Below, in pieces: positions 54,389 to 64,000 of a DNA stretch of 64,000 bases. The notes under the pieces were generated by a model. It saw only the letters and a list, made by a program, of their open reading frames with translations. It ran no database searches and was not told the DNA's origin. The first letter of the stretch is position 1. Each line of letters starts with the position of its first letter. This stretch comes from Prostheceraeus crozeri (Eukaryota > Platyhelminthes > Polycladida > Euryleptidae). Both the position numbers and the translations under genes were made by a program. The DNA is taken from NCBI GenBank assembly GCA_907163375.1, contig CAJQUW010005278.1, positions 1 through 64,000 on the forward strand, written 5' to 3'.

Positions 54389-54916
54389 TTGAATTTTGTG
54401 CAAACATTTAATCCGAATAACCCAAGCATCTTCAACCAGGTCATATCTCCAGCAGTGAATTCCCTTTCAGTATGTAAAAGCTTTAAAGATAAAAAAGTAA
54501 GAAGAACTTTTCGACAACCCAAACCCCTTTTACGTATCCTTAGCAGAAATAACCGCTGCACGATCACTGGTGTTCATAAATGTGAGGAGCCTCTTTGTAA
54601 GTGCTGTGACATTCTTATGACAGGAAAGAGTACAACGTTTAAAGTCGGTGACACTAACAGTGTCTTCGACATAAGATCTAACATGTCTTGTTTGTCAACT
54701 AATGTCATCTACAAGTTAACATGTACAGGGTGTAACGAATACTACATCGGACAAACCGGAGACAGCCTTATTCACCGAATGACGGTGCACCGACAACAAG
54801 TTCTTGATGCCAGGTATTCCATCCTACCTGTAAGTAAACACGTGACCAGATGTGCAAAGGACAACGATATCAAGTTCCTAGTGCTACCTTTTTATAAGAT
54901 GCACCCACTTTCATGA
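54389..54916 (+). pseudogene. Penelope-like retroelement fragment: GIY-YIG endonuclease end
   Basis: The C-terminal part of a PLE. A Cys cluster (KCEEPLCKCCDIL) is followed by the GIY-YIG core NVIYKLTCTGCNEYYIGQTG with the downstream Arg and His (HRMTVHR). The reverse transcriptase that should precede it is missing; the fragment begins abruptly after the TA microsatellite. The frame is cut by a TGA at 54914-54916 but stays open for about 30 more codons. 5'-truncated insertions are usual for this class. Confidence 0.8.
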
Positions 54917-54959
54917 AATCAGACAGGGAGAGGGTTGAATCTGATTTCATCTAAAGATA

Positions 54960-57736
54960 TCAACCGACACTCAATGCCTCTCATTGATTTTGAATTTTGT
55001 GTATGATTTTAGTACATGTTTAATTACTATGTATCCTCCCTCCTCCCTCATTTCATTCCCCAGTCCCCTTGAGAAGTCAGCTAGATGCTGAAACTAGTCG
55101 GGGAATACATTTATATATATATATATATAACCAGTTGTAACTCGCGCCCCACCAAAAAATACACTTTTACATATTCGCCTAGTGAAAGCGATTGACTGAA
55201 ATTCAACGCGGTTTGTGACTTGAAGCTGATGAACAGTTGCTTCAAGTATGTTTTTGCTGTATTTCTAATGGCTATTGACCTCACCAGCATGTGGAAATGA
55301 GAAAAAACCCCATTTTCCACTTTTCCATGTGACAAGTGTTAGCACTCCCCAATGCTTCCGGGGATTGTTTGACAGTCTTTCCATCTTAATTTATAGCAAA
55401 ATGACATTTCCTAAGCTTTATTGAAGTCTTAAGATTCAATGTAGAAAAATACATATTTAGGAAAATATAATTAAAGTCGAAGTTTTGTAGTTGTGCAGGG
55501 CCTATGGGGTGCTATGACCACAACTTCATATTGAAGTGAGTGTTTGATTGAGAAAGTTTGGATCGATGAATTTTCAAGCAATTTTTTGCATACCACCTTA
55601 TTTTTGGTCATAAATCTCGAATCTGTCCTCAGTTTTTCCAAAATCGGTCATTAAGTAGGTCACCCAGATGACCTACTTTGACATGCAAACCTTGTTTGCG
55701 GATATCCGTTCTCATTCAGCATCATTTACCACTTTCATGAGCATCCACATATGATTTTGATGTGAACATGTATATGACATAAACATTTGCTTGATTGAAG
55801 GCCAATAAGTAGGCCAACCAGATGACCTACTTTTATCCAAAAACTGTCTTTATCCTTAATTGTCGGATATTTCATATCACCAAGTATCATTGACCTCCTT
55901 GATGGGCGTAAAGCATGATTTTAAGAAAAGAAAGCTCCTAGAATATTTTTTTGCATGCTTGGAAGTCAAGAAGCAAGCCGAACACTCATGTTGTTTTGCT
56001 CACAAAAACTTATCATGTAGTCCGTCATCGCTTGACGCTGTTGATGCTGCAGATTTTGTTGTTCATTAGCTGCGACATTGTGTATTGGTCTCATTTTGTA
56101 CCATATTAAAGTCTCGGCCGTGTATAATGGTCCTCATCATGCAAAAACCTTGAAATGCAAATGAATGACGGAATTTCTTGAATTCTAGGATTTATTGTTG
56201 GACAACACAACCACAGATCCATAATATGTCACGAACAGCTCACACTAGAGATGTACAAAGCACAAAGCATAAAGATTCTATCTTTTTATGGAACAATACT
56301 CTCTCTACACCGAAAATATGAAAATCTTTTCATGATTAAAGAACATTGTGTGAATTGTTTTACTGTACACAGGAATTGGAATGAACGTGTTTCAAAAAAT
56401 GTTTTAACAGCTGGCTGCTAAATACTTCATGATAGTCTGAGTCTTCTGCCTTTTGGACAAGGTCGAAATTACTTGACACTGTTATCCTCATCATCCAAGA
56501 CGTCGTTAAGAAAAATGTCATGAATGAGAAAATCTTACATTCCATCGAATTTCGCATTTCAAGTGTTATTTCATGAAACCTCGTTTTCATTAATACTTCA
56601 CATCGATTGAAACATTTCTTGGCTGTTATAGTCTTCGTAATGAATAGAAGACAAAACGATGTCATAAGTAATTGCGAGGCCATTCGCCGATTCTTTTCGG
56701 GCAACACTTCGGGACGCGTACATGAAAGAAAATTAAAGTCATTATATACAGATAAAGTGAATAAAGTCAAAGAGTAAAAGTCACTGCCACGGGAGTGCGA
56801 GCGTCAACACTGTTTGCTTCTGAACGCATAAAACCGGCCGCAATGATGCTATCATTGTCGCTTCGAGAAATGGCAGCAACATTGGGTGGCGTGCACGAAC
56901 CAGCTGCTTGAAGAAGGAGTTCTTCTGGTTGGCGCGATCGAATGATGTGCACGTCATCGTGTGTTACTTCACAATTTCATAGATTTGTTAGCAAAATTCG
57001 TTCGCCATAATGCTAGCTCTGCGACACTTTAGCATGAATAATGCTTATAAACATCAAGTCGAGGTCGAATATGTTGGATAATGAGTTGATTGACTAGTTC
57101 GATGAATTTAATTAGCAGTGGCTATTACACCGGCTTAGACCTAGAAAATTAAATCCATGTCCATTACCATGCCTCCTATTTCTGCGGTATAAAAATCACT
57201 CAGTTTAACTAGAAACATGAATCAGAGTGTGTCTTGACTCTCCTTGTGCGGTTGAGCCTTGGACATTCTTCGTCTTCTACATATCATGAAAAATCCAGTG
57301 ACATCCTTAGCAGAGCTAGCTTGTTTCCAAGCTCCCATCGAATCAAGATATGTAATATTCCAGAAACTCAATATACCGGAATCATCGTGCTTAGTTGTGA
57401 TTGTTTTCATCTTGTTACTTATTTCAGAGGCAGCAGCATTACTGGCTTAGCTGGTGTAGTAGCCGGAAGACCAAAATAATGGCTGCTACGCTGGTGTGAT
57501 TGCCACGGCCATATATTGTCTTTTGCAAAGTGTATTTCAAAAAAGTGACTTGACTGTCGAAGTCCATTGCAGCCTGATTAATAGTAGGAACCACGTAGCA
57601 GTGTCCTGAATCCATCAAAGATATCCTCAGTTCAAACATTTGATCGTAGTGGGGCTCTCGAAGGGCATCGGGCATACAGTGGCAGCGCATCTGATCGATG
57701 CCCGGTTGTCATGTTGGACTCACCTGCAGCTTCCCT
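54960..57736. other. No convincing gene; two copies of a short palindrome
   Basis: AAGTAGGTCACCCAGATGACCTACTT near 55654 and a near copy (AAGTAGGCCAACCAGATGACCTAC in part) near 55806. Minus-strand ORFs at 56360-56952 have no family features. Confidence 0.45.
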
Positions 57737-57995
57737 CCCGCTATCAAATATTATTTTGTTGAACGTTTGTACAAGGCTCAAAAGTAGGCATGGGTCAAGT
57801 GATGCTCTCATAGAACATTTCCTGAAATCTTTTTGGCGTTGTCTATTGGATTCGCCACGCAGTAGGCCTATTGATTTTCCTGATAGTCAAACTTTTTCTA
57901 TCGAAGAACTATTGCTGCATGTCTCTCATCGAAACAATGCTATATCAAGCACTTAAATGTGTTGATTGTGCTAAATTTCGATGCTGCTAGGTGCA
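57737..57995 (+). repeat. Direct repeat, copy 1
   Basis: About 250 bp (GCTATCAAATATTATTTTGTTG.. to GATGCTGCTAGGTGCAGAAA in part), about 96% like 58271-58530. Confidence 0.85.
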
Positions 57996-58059
57996 GAAAT
58001 CGATTGCTGTAAATTGTTATGAAAAAATGTTTAGACAGGCCTAATGCTTTGATAATGGG

Positions 58060-58266
58060 TTAAGAATTAGTGAAACCGTTACTCTCATGAATCAATTGAT
58101 GTCTTTCATCCCTCGCATGCTCGATTGGTGAGAGATCAGGAGAACGAAACGGCCACGAGAGGTCCCGGTTCTCAATTCCGGATTTCACAACCGCTGTTTC
58201 CATCTGGTGTGCTGGTGTGGTCGGGCAGGACACATCCTTCCAAAAAAAGCTGATGCCTTCCCTCAC
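58060..58266 (-). pseudogene. Tc1-like transposase remnant
   Basis: Contains WPFRSPDLSPIEHARDE, the terminal catalytic block of Tc1-type DD34E transposases. The rest is missing. It lies between the two direct repeats. Confidence 0.7.
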
Positions 58267-58270
58267 CGCT

Positions 58271-58530
58271 ATCCGCTATCAAAAAGTATTTTGAACGTTA
58301 GGACAAGGCTCAAAAGTAGGCATGGGTCAAGTGATGCTCTCATAGAACATTTCCTGAAATCTTTTTGGCGTTGTCTATTGGTTTCGCCACGCGGTAGGCC
58401 TATTGATTTTCCTGATAGTCAAACTTTTTCTATCGAAGAACTATTGCTGCATTACTTTCATCAAAACGATGCAATATCAAGCACTTAAATGTGTTGATTG
58501 TGCTAAATTTCGATGCTGCTAGGCGCAGAA
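58271..58530 (+). repeat. Direct repeat, copy 2
   Basis: Second copy, 534 bp downstream of the first. Confidence 0.85.
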
Positions 58531-59722
58531 AGTTTTCCAAAGTGTGTTATTCTAAATGTTTTAATGACATGCATTTTCTTTATTTCCAAACTAAAGTGGA
58601 TCTAAATTGAAAGCACTTTTTCATGAATCCAGTTTTAGATACAAATGGAATCATCGGATAAAGCGTGTTCAGGTGATGCATTGTTCCGATCTTTGGTTGA
58701 TAGCTTGTATTTTGGAGTTTGCTTATCTATAGGCCTACAATTTGAGAAGTTTCTGAAGTTCATGAAGTTTACAGTTGATCAATTTTCTTTTGTGACGTTC
58801 TTGTTGATGGTAGTGTTCAACCGTTAATCGTTATACATAGAGGCCTACATATTCATCCTAAACCTTTCGAAGAAGTATTAATTAAATTAGCCTTACAAAC
58901 CATGTGCGGTGTATCAAGTCAACACAGTATAAACATAGAATATCAGAGTGTGAAAAGAGAGAAAAATTTCATTAATGTGCTATTGAAGATAGAGTTACTG
59001 TCAGTATGTGAATTTTTCGATGTAAATAACATTAACAGGTTTACATTTTAATTGATAAATCCAAATTAGTAAGAGGCCCAGAGCAAAACAATAGAATTTA
59101 ATTAACTTGCATATTTAATCAACTTGCATAATCAGCATGCAAATACAAAATCATGTGATCAGTAATCGCGATGCTATATTATTACTTGACACAATTTGTC
59201 TGTTCTGATGGACGGAAATACTAAGCTAGGTAATTTCAATATCAATCACTGCTCTGATGATAAGCAATTCCCATTAAAGCACGCTTAAGTAAAATCTCAC
59301 TTTTCAATTGGCTTGATTGCTAAACTTGTTTCGATTATTTATGAAATCATAAATGAGGTTTAAGAAATTGAAATACTTGACATGTTCACTTCGTGTTTCA
59401 CTTGCGGAATCAATTGCATGATTTGCTGATTGCATGATTTGCTTCTGTTTGGCACCTTTCATAGTTTTACGTATCAAGAGTATGTTAAAATGTTGGACGC
59501 TGTCCTGGATTGTCAGATGCTTTAATGCAATGGATTAGTGAATCACGATGCTCTTGTTACTTGACGCAATTTATTTTATTTTTTAGACTTGAAACGCAAG
59601 TACATCGGCACACGAGCCGACTCGTATGGAGTGAAACTCCAGAGAATTGCAACAGAAAGTAAAATATAGAAAGATAAATGAATTCACTTAATTGGTTGTA
59701 TCAAGCACATATTTTCTTTCAG
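58531..59722. other. No firm gene; possible upstream exon near 59587-59655
   Basis: TTTTTTAG at about 59587 followed by an open stretch to GAAA|GTAAAA could be a leader exon of the gene that follows. Otherwise empty. Confidence 0.3.
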
Positions 59723-62700
59723 CATCACAGAAGACAGAATCGCGCTCCAGAAATGGCAAAGAAGCTGTTTATAAAAAGGACTGTAACCTCCTGTCCTCAA
59801 TGCGGAGCTGATGTCTCAAGCCGACACTTCAAGCGCCACCTGAGAACCCACTACAAGGGTACTGAAGTGGACCTCATTGCCGCCAGCAGCTACAAAAGCG
59901 CTGCACCGCTCCAGGAATGCAAAATTTGCAAAAAAATGGTGGTCTTTATGGTCTTTATTAAGCACTGAAGTTTTCCGGAAATAAAAAATTTTCATGTTTT
60001 GAAATGTTGATGCTCCTGCATTTTTATAGTAGGACTATGACTTAATGTACAAACCTAGTTGTATCGCTGAAATGCCTACTCAAAGTCATATGATTGAAGC
60101 GAGATTCTAAGCAGTTGTATAATCTGTTTGCTTGAATTATGAAGGGCGCATACAGAAATAAGAGAGGCCCACACATCTTATGGTTTTATCTATCGTCATT
60201 GCAATGTTTAGATCAAACATGTCGTAATAACGTCTTGAGGTGCCACGTTTTCTTGTGTGTCTATATGAATTCCGTCATTTTTGTTTTATATTCACGGAGG
60301 TATCCTTTTAGGTTACCAACATCAGAATGCATTTCCGCCGAATGCATCCCAACGTAAAGAAGGCTGAAAAGTCGACTAAAAAGGAAACTCTGATCGTAAG
60401 TTCCTATATTTTTTAGAACAACATCAACTACTATGAAATTTCTTATGAGAACATACTACAGTCCGTTTCATAAAAAGTGGATCATCCTAAAATTTGACTA
60501 AATAAAACACAAGTATGATACAGAAAGCATTTTTCATGTTATTTCATGTTCCTAATATATTTAAATGTCCTTATATAATCTGATAAGCTATGATACAGTA
60601 ACGGTTCTTAAGAAGCTAATATTTTGTGGCCCTACCCTTATTGTCAATGACATTACCAATTCGTCTAGGCATTGATTCGATGATATCGTTGATTTTTGAC
60701 TGATCTAACTTTCTCAGCTCTCTTTTTAACAGTGACGTAAGTTGTGATACGCCATCTGTAGGTAGCAGTGACCGACGAACGTTACGTTTTAGAATACTCC
60801 ATACATTTTCTATGGGATTCAGATCAGGAGAACGAGCTGGCCAAGATAATGTCCTAAGCCCTAATTGAGACTTGCATAAGTTGACTCTACTACTCCTGTG
60901 ACACGTAGCATTATCATCCATAAATAACCAAGTCGATGGATCACCAAGTTGATCTGTCATTTGACCAATGTTCATTCGTAAAACATTCACATAGCGTTCA
61001 GAATTCATGGTTCCTTGCTGTATGTGAAGTCTTCTACGAATAGTGGACTTAGAAATAGACGAGTCTAGTGCAACCATCTCAGTTAACGAGAGACTTGGAT
61101 CAACTTTAACAAATCTCAAAATTAGGCGGTCTCTACGTTTGGATGTTTTGCGTGGACGGCCAGAATCCTCTTTACGACAGAGTCGAAAATCATCATTATG
61201 CCATCGATGCACATTTGTGTAAGGGACATTTAGTCGCTTGCTTATAGCTCGCAAAGAAAACTCTAGTTCTACCAAGGCTGACACTTTGCCTTTTGTGAAT
61301 GCGATCTCGTTATTGTTCATTTGTGCTTTGTATTGTTTTCAACCGGTAAGAGATAGACTTCTAGCTGAAAGCAATCAGGAGTGCTGCCAACACCACCGCA
61401 ACGAAGTCAGGAAGCTATGGAACATGAAGTCCAGTTAATCACATGTAGCAGTTACATTATTGTTGATGAATAATGGTGCTATACTGGCTCTGATTGACCG
61501 ATTTTCTTTATTTTTGTTTTGCTTGATAGCTTTTGGCTTGTAGAACAACATATTACATAACAAAGGAAACAAATGTAATTTTATAAGAGTGAGGTATGTA
61601 TGATTTTGTGTAACATTGCTAAATGAAGATCAAATTATCTACTACTTTTTTATCTATAACAGGAAAACAACTCAATATTCATGCTTGAAATTTCCAACAA
61701 TGATATTAGTAAGCACAACTGACATATCTTCCAAATTTCAGAGAAATTCGTTCAAGTTTAGCGGAGTTAGACAAAGTTGAAGTTAAGGCGATGTTTAAGG
61801 GTGATCCAGTTTTTATGAAACAATCTGTACTTAGGTATGCTTGTTCCAGGCATTATCGTGAAAGGTGTGCTTCGCTAGCATTGGTGATCCTTCTGCCGCG
61901 TTAGTACTTTAGGACTGGGTTCGATTCCCAGCTGGCAAGCCATTTTCCATCATGGTGCCAGGAACAAGCACATAGAAATATATTTTCGACCTCATGAAAG
62001 ACAGAGGCATTGAATTCTGTTATACAATGTAGCATTATCCATTTCATTTCAGAATGATCCCTTGAGAGATGAGCGGGTTCTCCGTTTGAGGGAGAAATTT
62101 AGCTTGTCAGGGGAGGAAAAAGTTGGCAATTACCCCAAAACTCAAGAAGTGATACGCTTTCAGGAGAAGATGACTAACTGTTTGGAATACGCCCTGACGC
62201 ATTACAAGGGCTTAAAAGCGGACGCGGAGTCAATGAAGGCTTTGGTGTACTTCTTCGTAAGAACACATAATGCTGTAAGTAAAGGCAAAGCATCTGTCAC
62301 AGCTTCCTTTATTGATTACCGCATATCAAATACGCTTCCAGCTTTCCTGATGCAGCCCATATTACATTAGTACTGCAATACGAAGTGCTGTGAGTGTCAA
62401 ATTGACAACGTTAGCATCTATGTTGTCGACCAAGTCAGAGTACTGTACAAGCTAATGATGATTTCAATGCAGTTTACATGTTATTATGATGCTTTTTCGT
62501 AAGTCTCGATGCTATTGAGAATTGTTAATAGAGAAGTAATATTGATGAGGATATTGAAATTTCTTGATGAATTAAGGTATCTAGCTGTTGGCACTGGATT
62601 ATCATCATTCAATATTGTCATCAAGTATTTGATTAACAAAATCTCTTCCTTTCTAGGAGTTTTAGAAATGCTGAGCTTTGTTTCGCAACCTTGATTGATA

Positions 62701-63805
62701 AAAGTGAAGAGCATGCATCACCAATTTATATTATTTGACTGCAACCGGTGTGAAATGTAAATAACATGCTGCTGTACTTTTTCAGATTTCATCGGTTTTG
62801 GGAAAAAATGCCCCTCTTAATATAATGTTGGACACTGATGTTTTTCAACATTATATTCTGGAAAGGCCAAATGTTGCGGACTCGACAAAGAGCAATGAAT
62901 GCTCTCAATTTTGCACTATATGTAAGCAACTGGATTCTGTCAAATTCCATTATGCAGTCATGGATTTTAGGCAGGAGTGTACAATAATATACAATAAAAA
63001 TGTAATTTAAATTTGAAAAATCAATTCAATTATAGAAATTGTACTAAGAATTGAATGCAATGATTATTAACGCTAAGTTCTTGGTGCTATTTAATAACTT
63101 TCATAAAATAGCTTTCACGTCTTTCTTAAGGTGATATTCTCATCTGGATAAAGACAAAGTTGCCCAACAGCGAGTATATCAACCTAATGAGCGATCCTGT
63201 GGAGGAAGAAATTATGCATCGCGCCGCCCAAGTCAAGAAGGCAAGAGTGAAGTACACACGCTCTGTTAGCAGCACACATGTGAGTACGACGATACTTAAT
63301 CACGATGCTTAAATTATCATGTAGTCAATTATAATTTAAGGAATAAAGGCATTTTCTGTTGTGCAATAAGATAGTCAACGATACATGTCACATTCGCATG
63401 TCAAATATTTGATTTCCTGCATGGCTCTCTATTCTTTGTAGTATAGTGATGGCATATAATGTGTGACCACATTTACAGTTACTGAAGGGTGATTTTGTGA
63501 ATCGTATGTATCACGTGCATTTTTTTGATGTGAAAAAGTAGGATGGCGATAAATGCTCCCACAGGAAGGACAGCTTGATACTGATACTTGTACATGTAAT
63601 TACTAGCCGGCATATTCTTGTAGATTCTTTTATTCTATATTATGTAGGCTGCATGTGTGTGCGTGCTGTTATCTGATTATCCATCGTTCAACAGGCCGAA
63701 AAACAAATTGAGAAGGCAAAAAAAATTCCATCTAAAGCAGATGTGACAAAACTGTTGAAGGCTTCCAAGAAAGCATTTTACAAAAGGAAGTCGTTCGAAT
63801 CGTAA
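59723..63805 (+). CDS. Host gene with zinc-finger-like N-terminus, six exons
   Basis: Exons 59723-59938 (ATG at 59753), 60312-60395, 62053-62274, 62786-62921, 63131-63279 and 63695-63805. All acceptors end in AG after pyrimidine tracts; donors are GTGGTC (weak), GTAAGT, GTAAGT, GTAAGC and GTGAGT, and every junction keeps phase (0,0,0,1,0). The first exon has CPQCGADVSSRHFKRHLRTH, a C2H2-like finger; a second begins CKICKKM at the exon 1 end and finishes with HFRRMH in exon 2. The rest is Lys/Glu-rich and helical (QVKKARVKY, KLLKASKKAFYKRK). The stop is TAA at 63803-63805, unless the donor GTAAAT at 63802 continues the gene. No family recognised. The first donor is the weakest point. Confidence 0.6.
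60459..61827 (-). mobile_element. Tc1-like element in an intron of the host gene
   Basis: Inverted ends CAGTCCGTTTCATAAAAAGT and (reverse) CAGATTGTTTCATAAAAACT, with TA at 60457-60458 and 61828-61829; 1369 bp. It sits between exons 2 and 3. Confidence 0.85.
60616..61320 (-). pseudogene. Tc1-type transposase with internal deletion, 234 aa
   Basis: Two N-terminal HTH segments (LRAISKRLNVPYTNVHRW; SGRPRKTSKR; SISKSTIRRRL) lead directly into GTMNSERYVNVL, skipping the part that normally carries the first catalytic Asp (about 100 residues fewer than the usual 340). The later residues are present: Asp in LFMDDNATCH and Glu in SPDLNPIENVW, with 34 residues between (DD34E). The deletion is in frame but leaves the enzyme inactive. 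Confidence 0.88.
61838..61968. repeat. Small inverted-ended repeat with a tRNA B-box-like sequence
   Basis: TGCTTGTTCCAGGCA (about 61838) and TGCCAGGAACAAGCA (about 61953) are inverted. Between them GGGTTCGATTCCCAGC (about 61917) matches a tRNA T-arm/B box. No convincing acceptor or A box, so a SINE-like remnant rather than a tRNA gene. Confidence 0.45.
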
Positions 63806-64000
63806 ATGCACCTATTATTTCTTGTATTTATTGATCTAGCAATATCTTATGTCACCTATTTTTAACTTGGCGCAGTTCCTGATTTTACATTTTTGAGACT
63901 ATTATGAGTCATGCTAATACGTCATGCCGGTTCATTGATCAATTCCCCAACCTATTATCATGTAAATGGAAAGTTCATCTTGTTGTCCTGGATGTTACTC
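63806..64000. other. No gene seen
   Basis: AT-rich sequence after the last visible exon. Confidence 0.4.

Noticed and set aside
56360-56952. Minus-strand ORFs of 136 and 61 residues
   Set aside because: No recognisable domain, promoter or splice support.
61860-61935. A tRNA gene
   Set aside because: Only the T-arm/B-box part is convincing; acceptor stem and A box do not form.

Overview
The window looks like the nuclear genome of an invertebrate animal. It has spliced genes with GT..AG introns, TATA boxes, AATAAA-type ends, Tc1/mariner, hAT-like and Penelope-type remnants and a long TA microsatellite, and no bacterial operon signals. The exact taxon cannot be read from the sequence; a marine invertebrate is only a guess.

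Region 1 (1 to about 16.7 kb, left end outside the window) is a compact Polinton/Maverick-like virus-derived element whose genes are mostly intact. In order it carries a small basic protein, a Cys-rich protein, a chromodomain retroviral-type integrase with one frame break, a basic core-like protein, a major-capsid-like protein, an adenain-type protease, two related reverse-strand genes, two large tandem paralogues (minor-capsid candidates), a protein-primed family B DNA polymerase and several accessory genes. One reverse-strand gene ends in a TATA-binding-protein-like repeat, which is the best find of the window. The polymerase has two tiny introns before its main exon and an accessory gene has one. 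Three accessory genes share the same downstream repeat module. Forward-strand genes are packed with 0-3 nt gaps or a TAATG overlap.

Region 2 (17.4-24.7 kb) holds no clear gene. It has a tandem-then-inverted repeat that can fold into a long hairpin, G-run and GTAGC repeats, an inverted duplication of an exon-like piece, one copy of a 760-bp repeat family and a small hAT-like element with an 8-bp target duplication.

Region 3 (24,927-44,290) is a second, AT-rich Polinton-like element, whole from end to end. Its TIRs start AGTAATGGG and are flanked by a near-perfect 6-bp duplication (CGTGTC/CGTGTG). It encodes a two-TM protein, a penton-like protein, a packaging ATPase, a polymerase, a fibre-like coiled coil, core-like proteins, a capsid protein, a PLA2 domain fused in frame to an integrase, and a protease. 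Most are broken by single stops or shifts, so it is a decaying copy. A mariner-like element (itself carrying a small MITE) sits beside its polymerase, and paired mini-hairpins are scattered through its 37-42 kb part.

Region 4 (44.3-64 kb) is host DNA with transposon debris: two more copies of the 760-bp repeat, a mariner-like element with 195-bp TIRs, a Penelope GIY-YIG fragment, and Tc1 remnants. At 59.7-63.8 kb a plus-strand host gene with zinc-finger-like Cys/His pairs can be followed through six phase-matched exons, with a Tc1 element in one intron.
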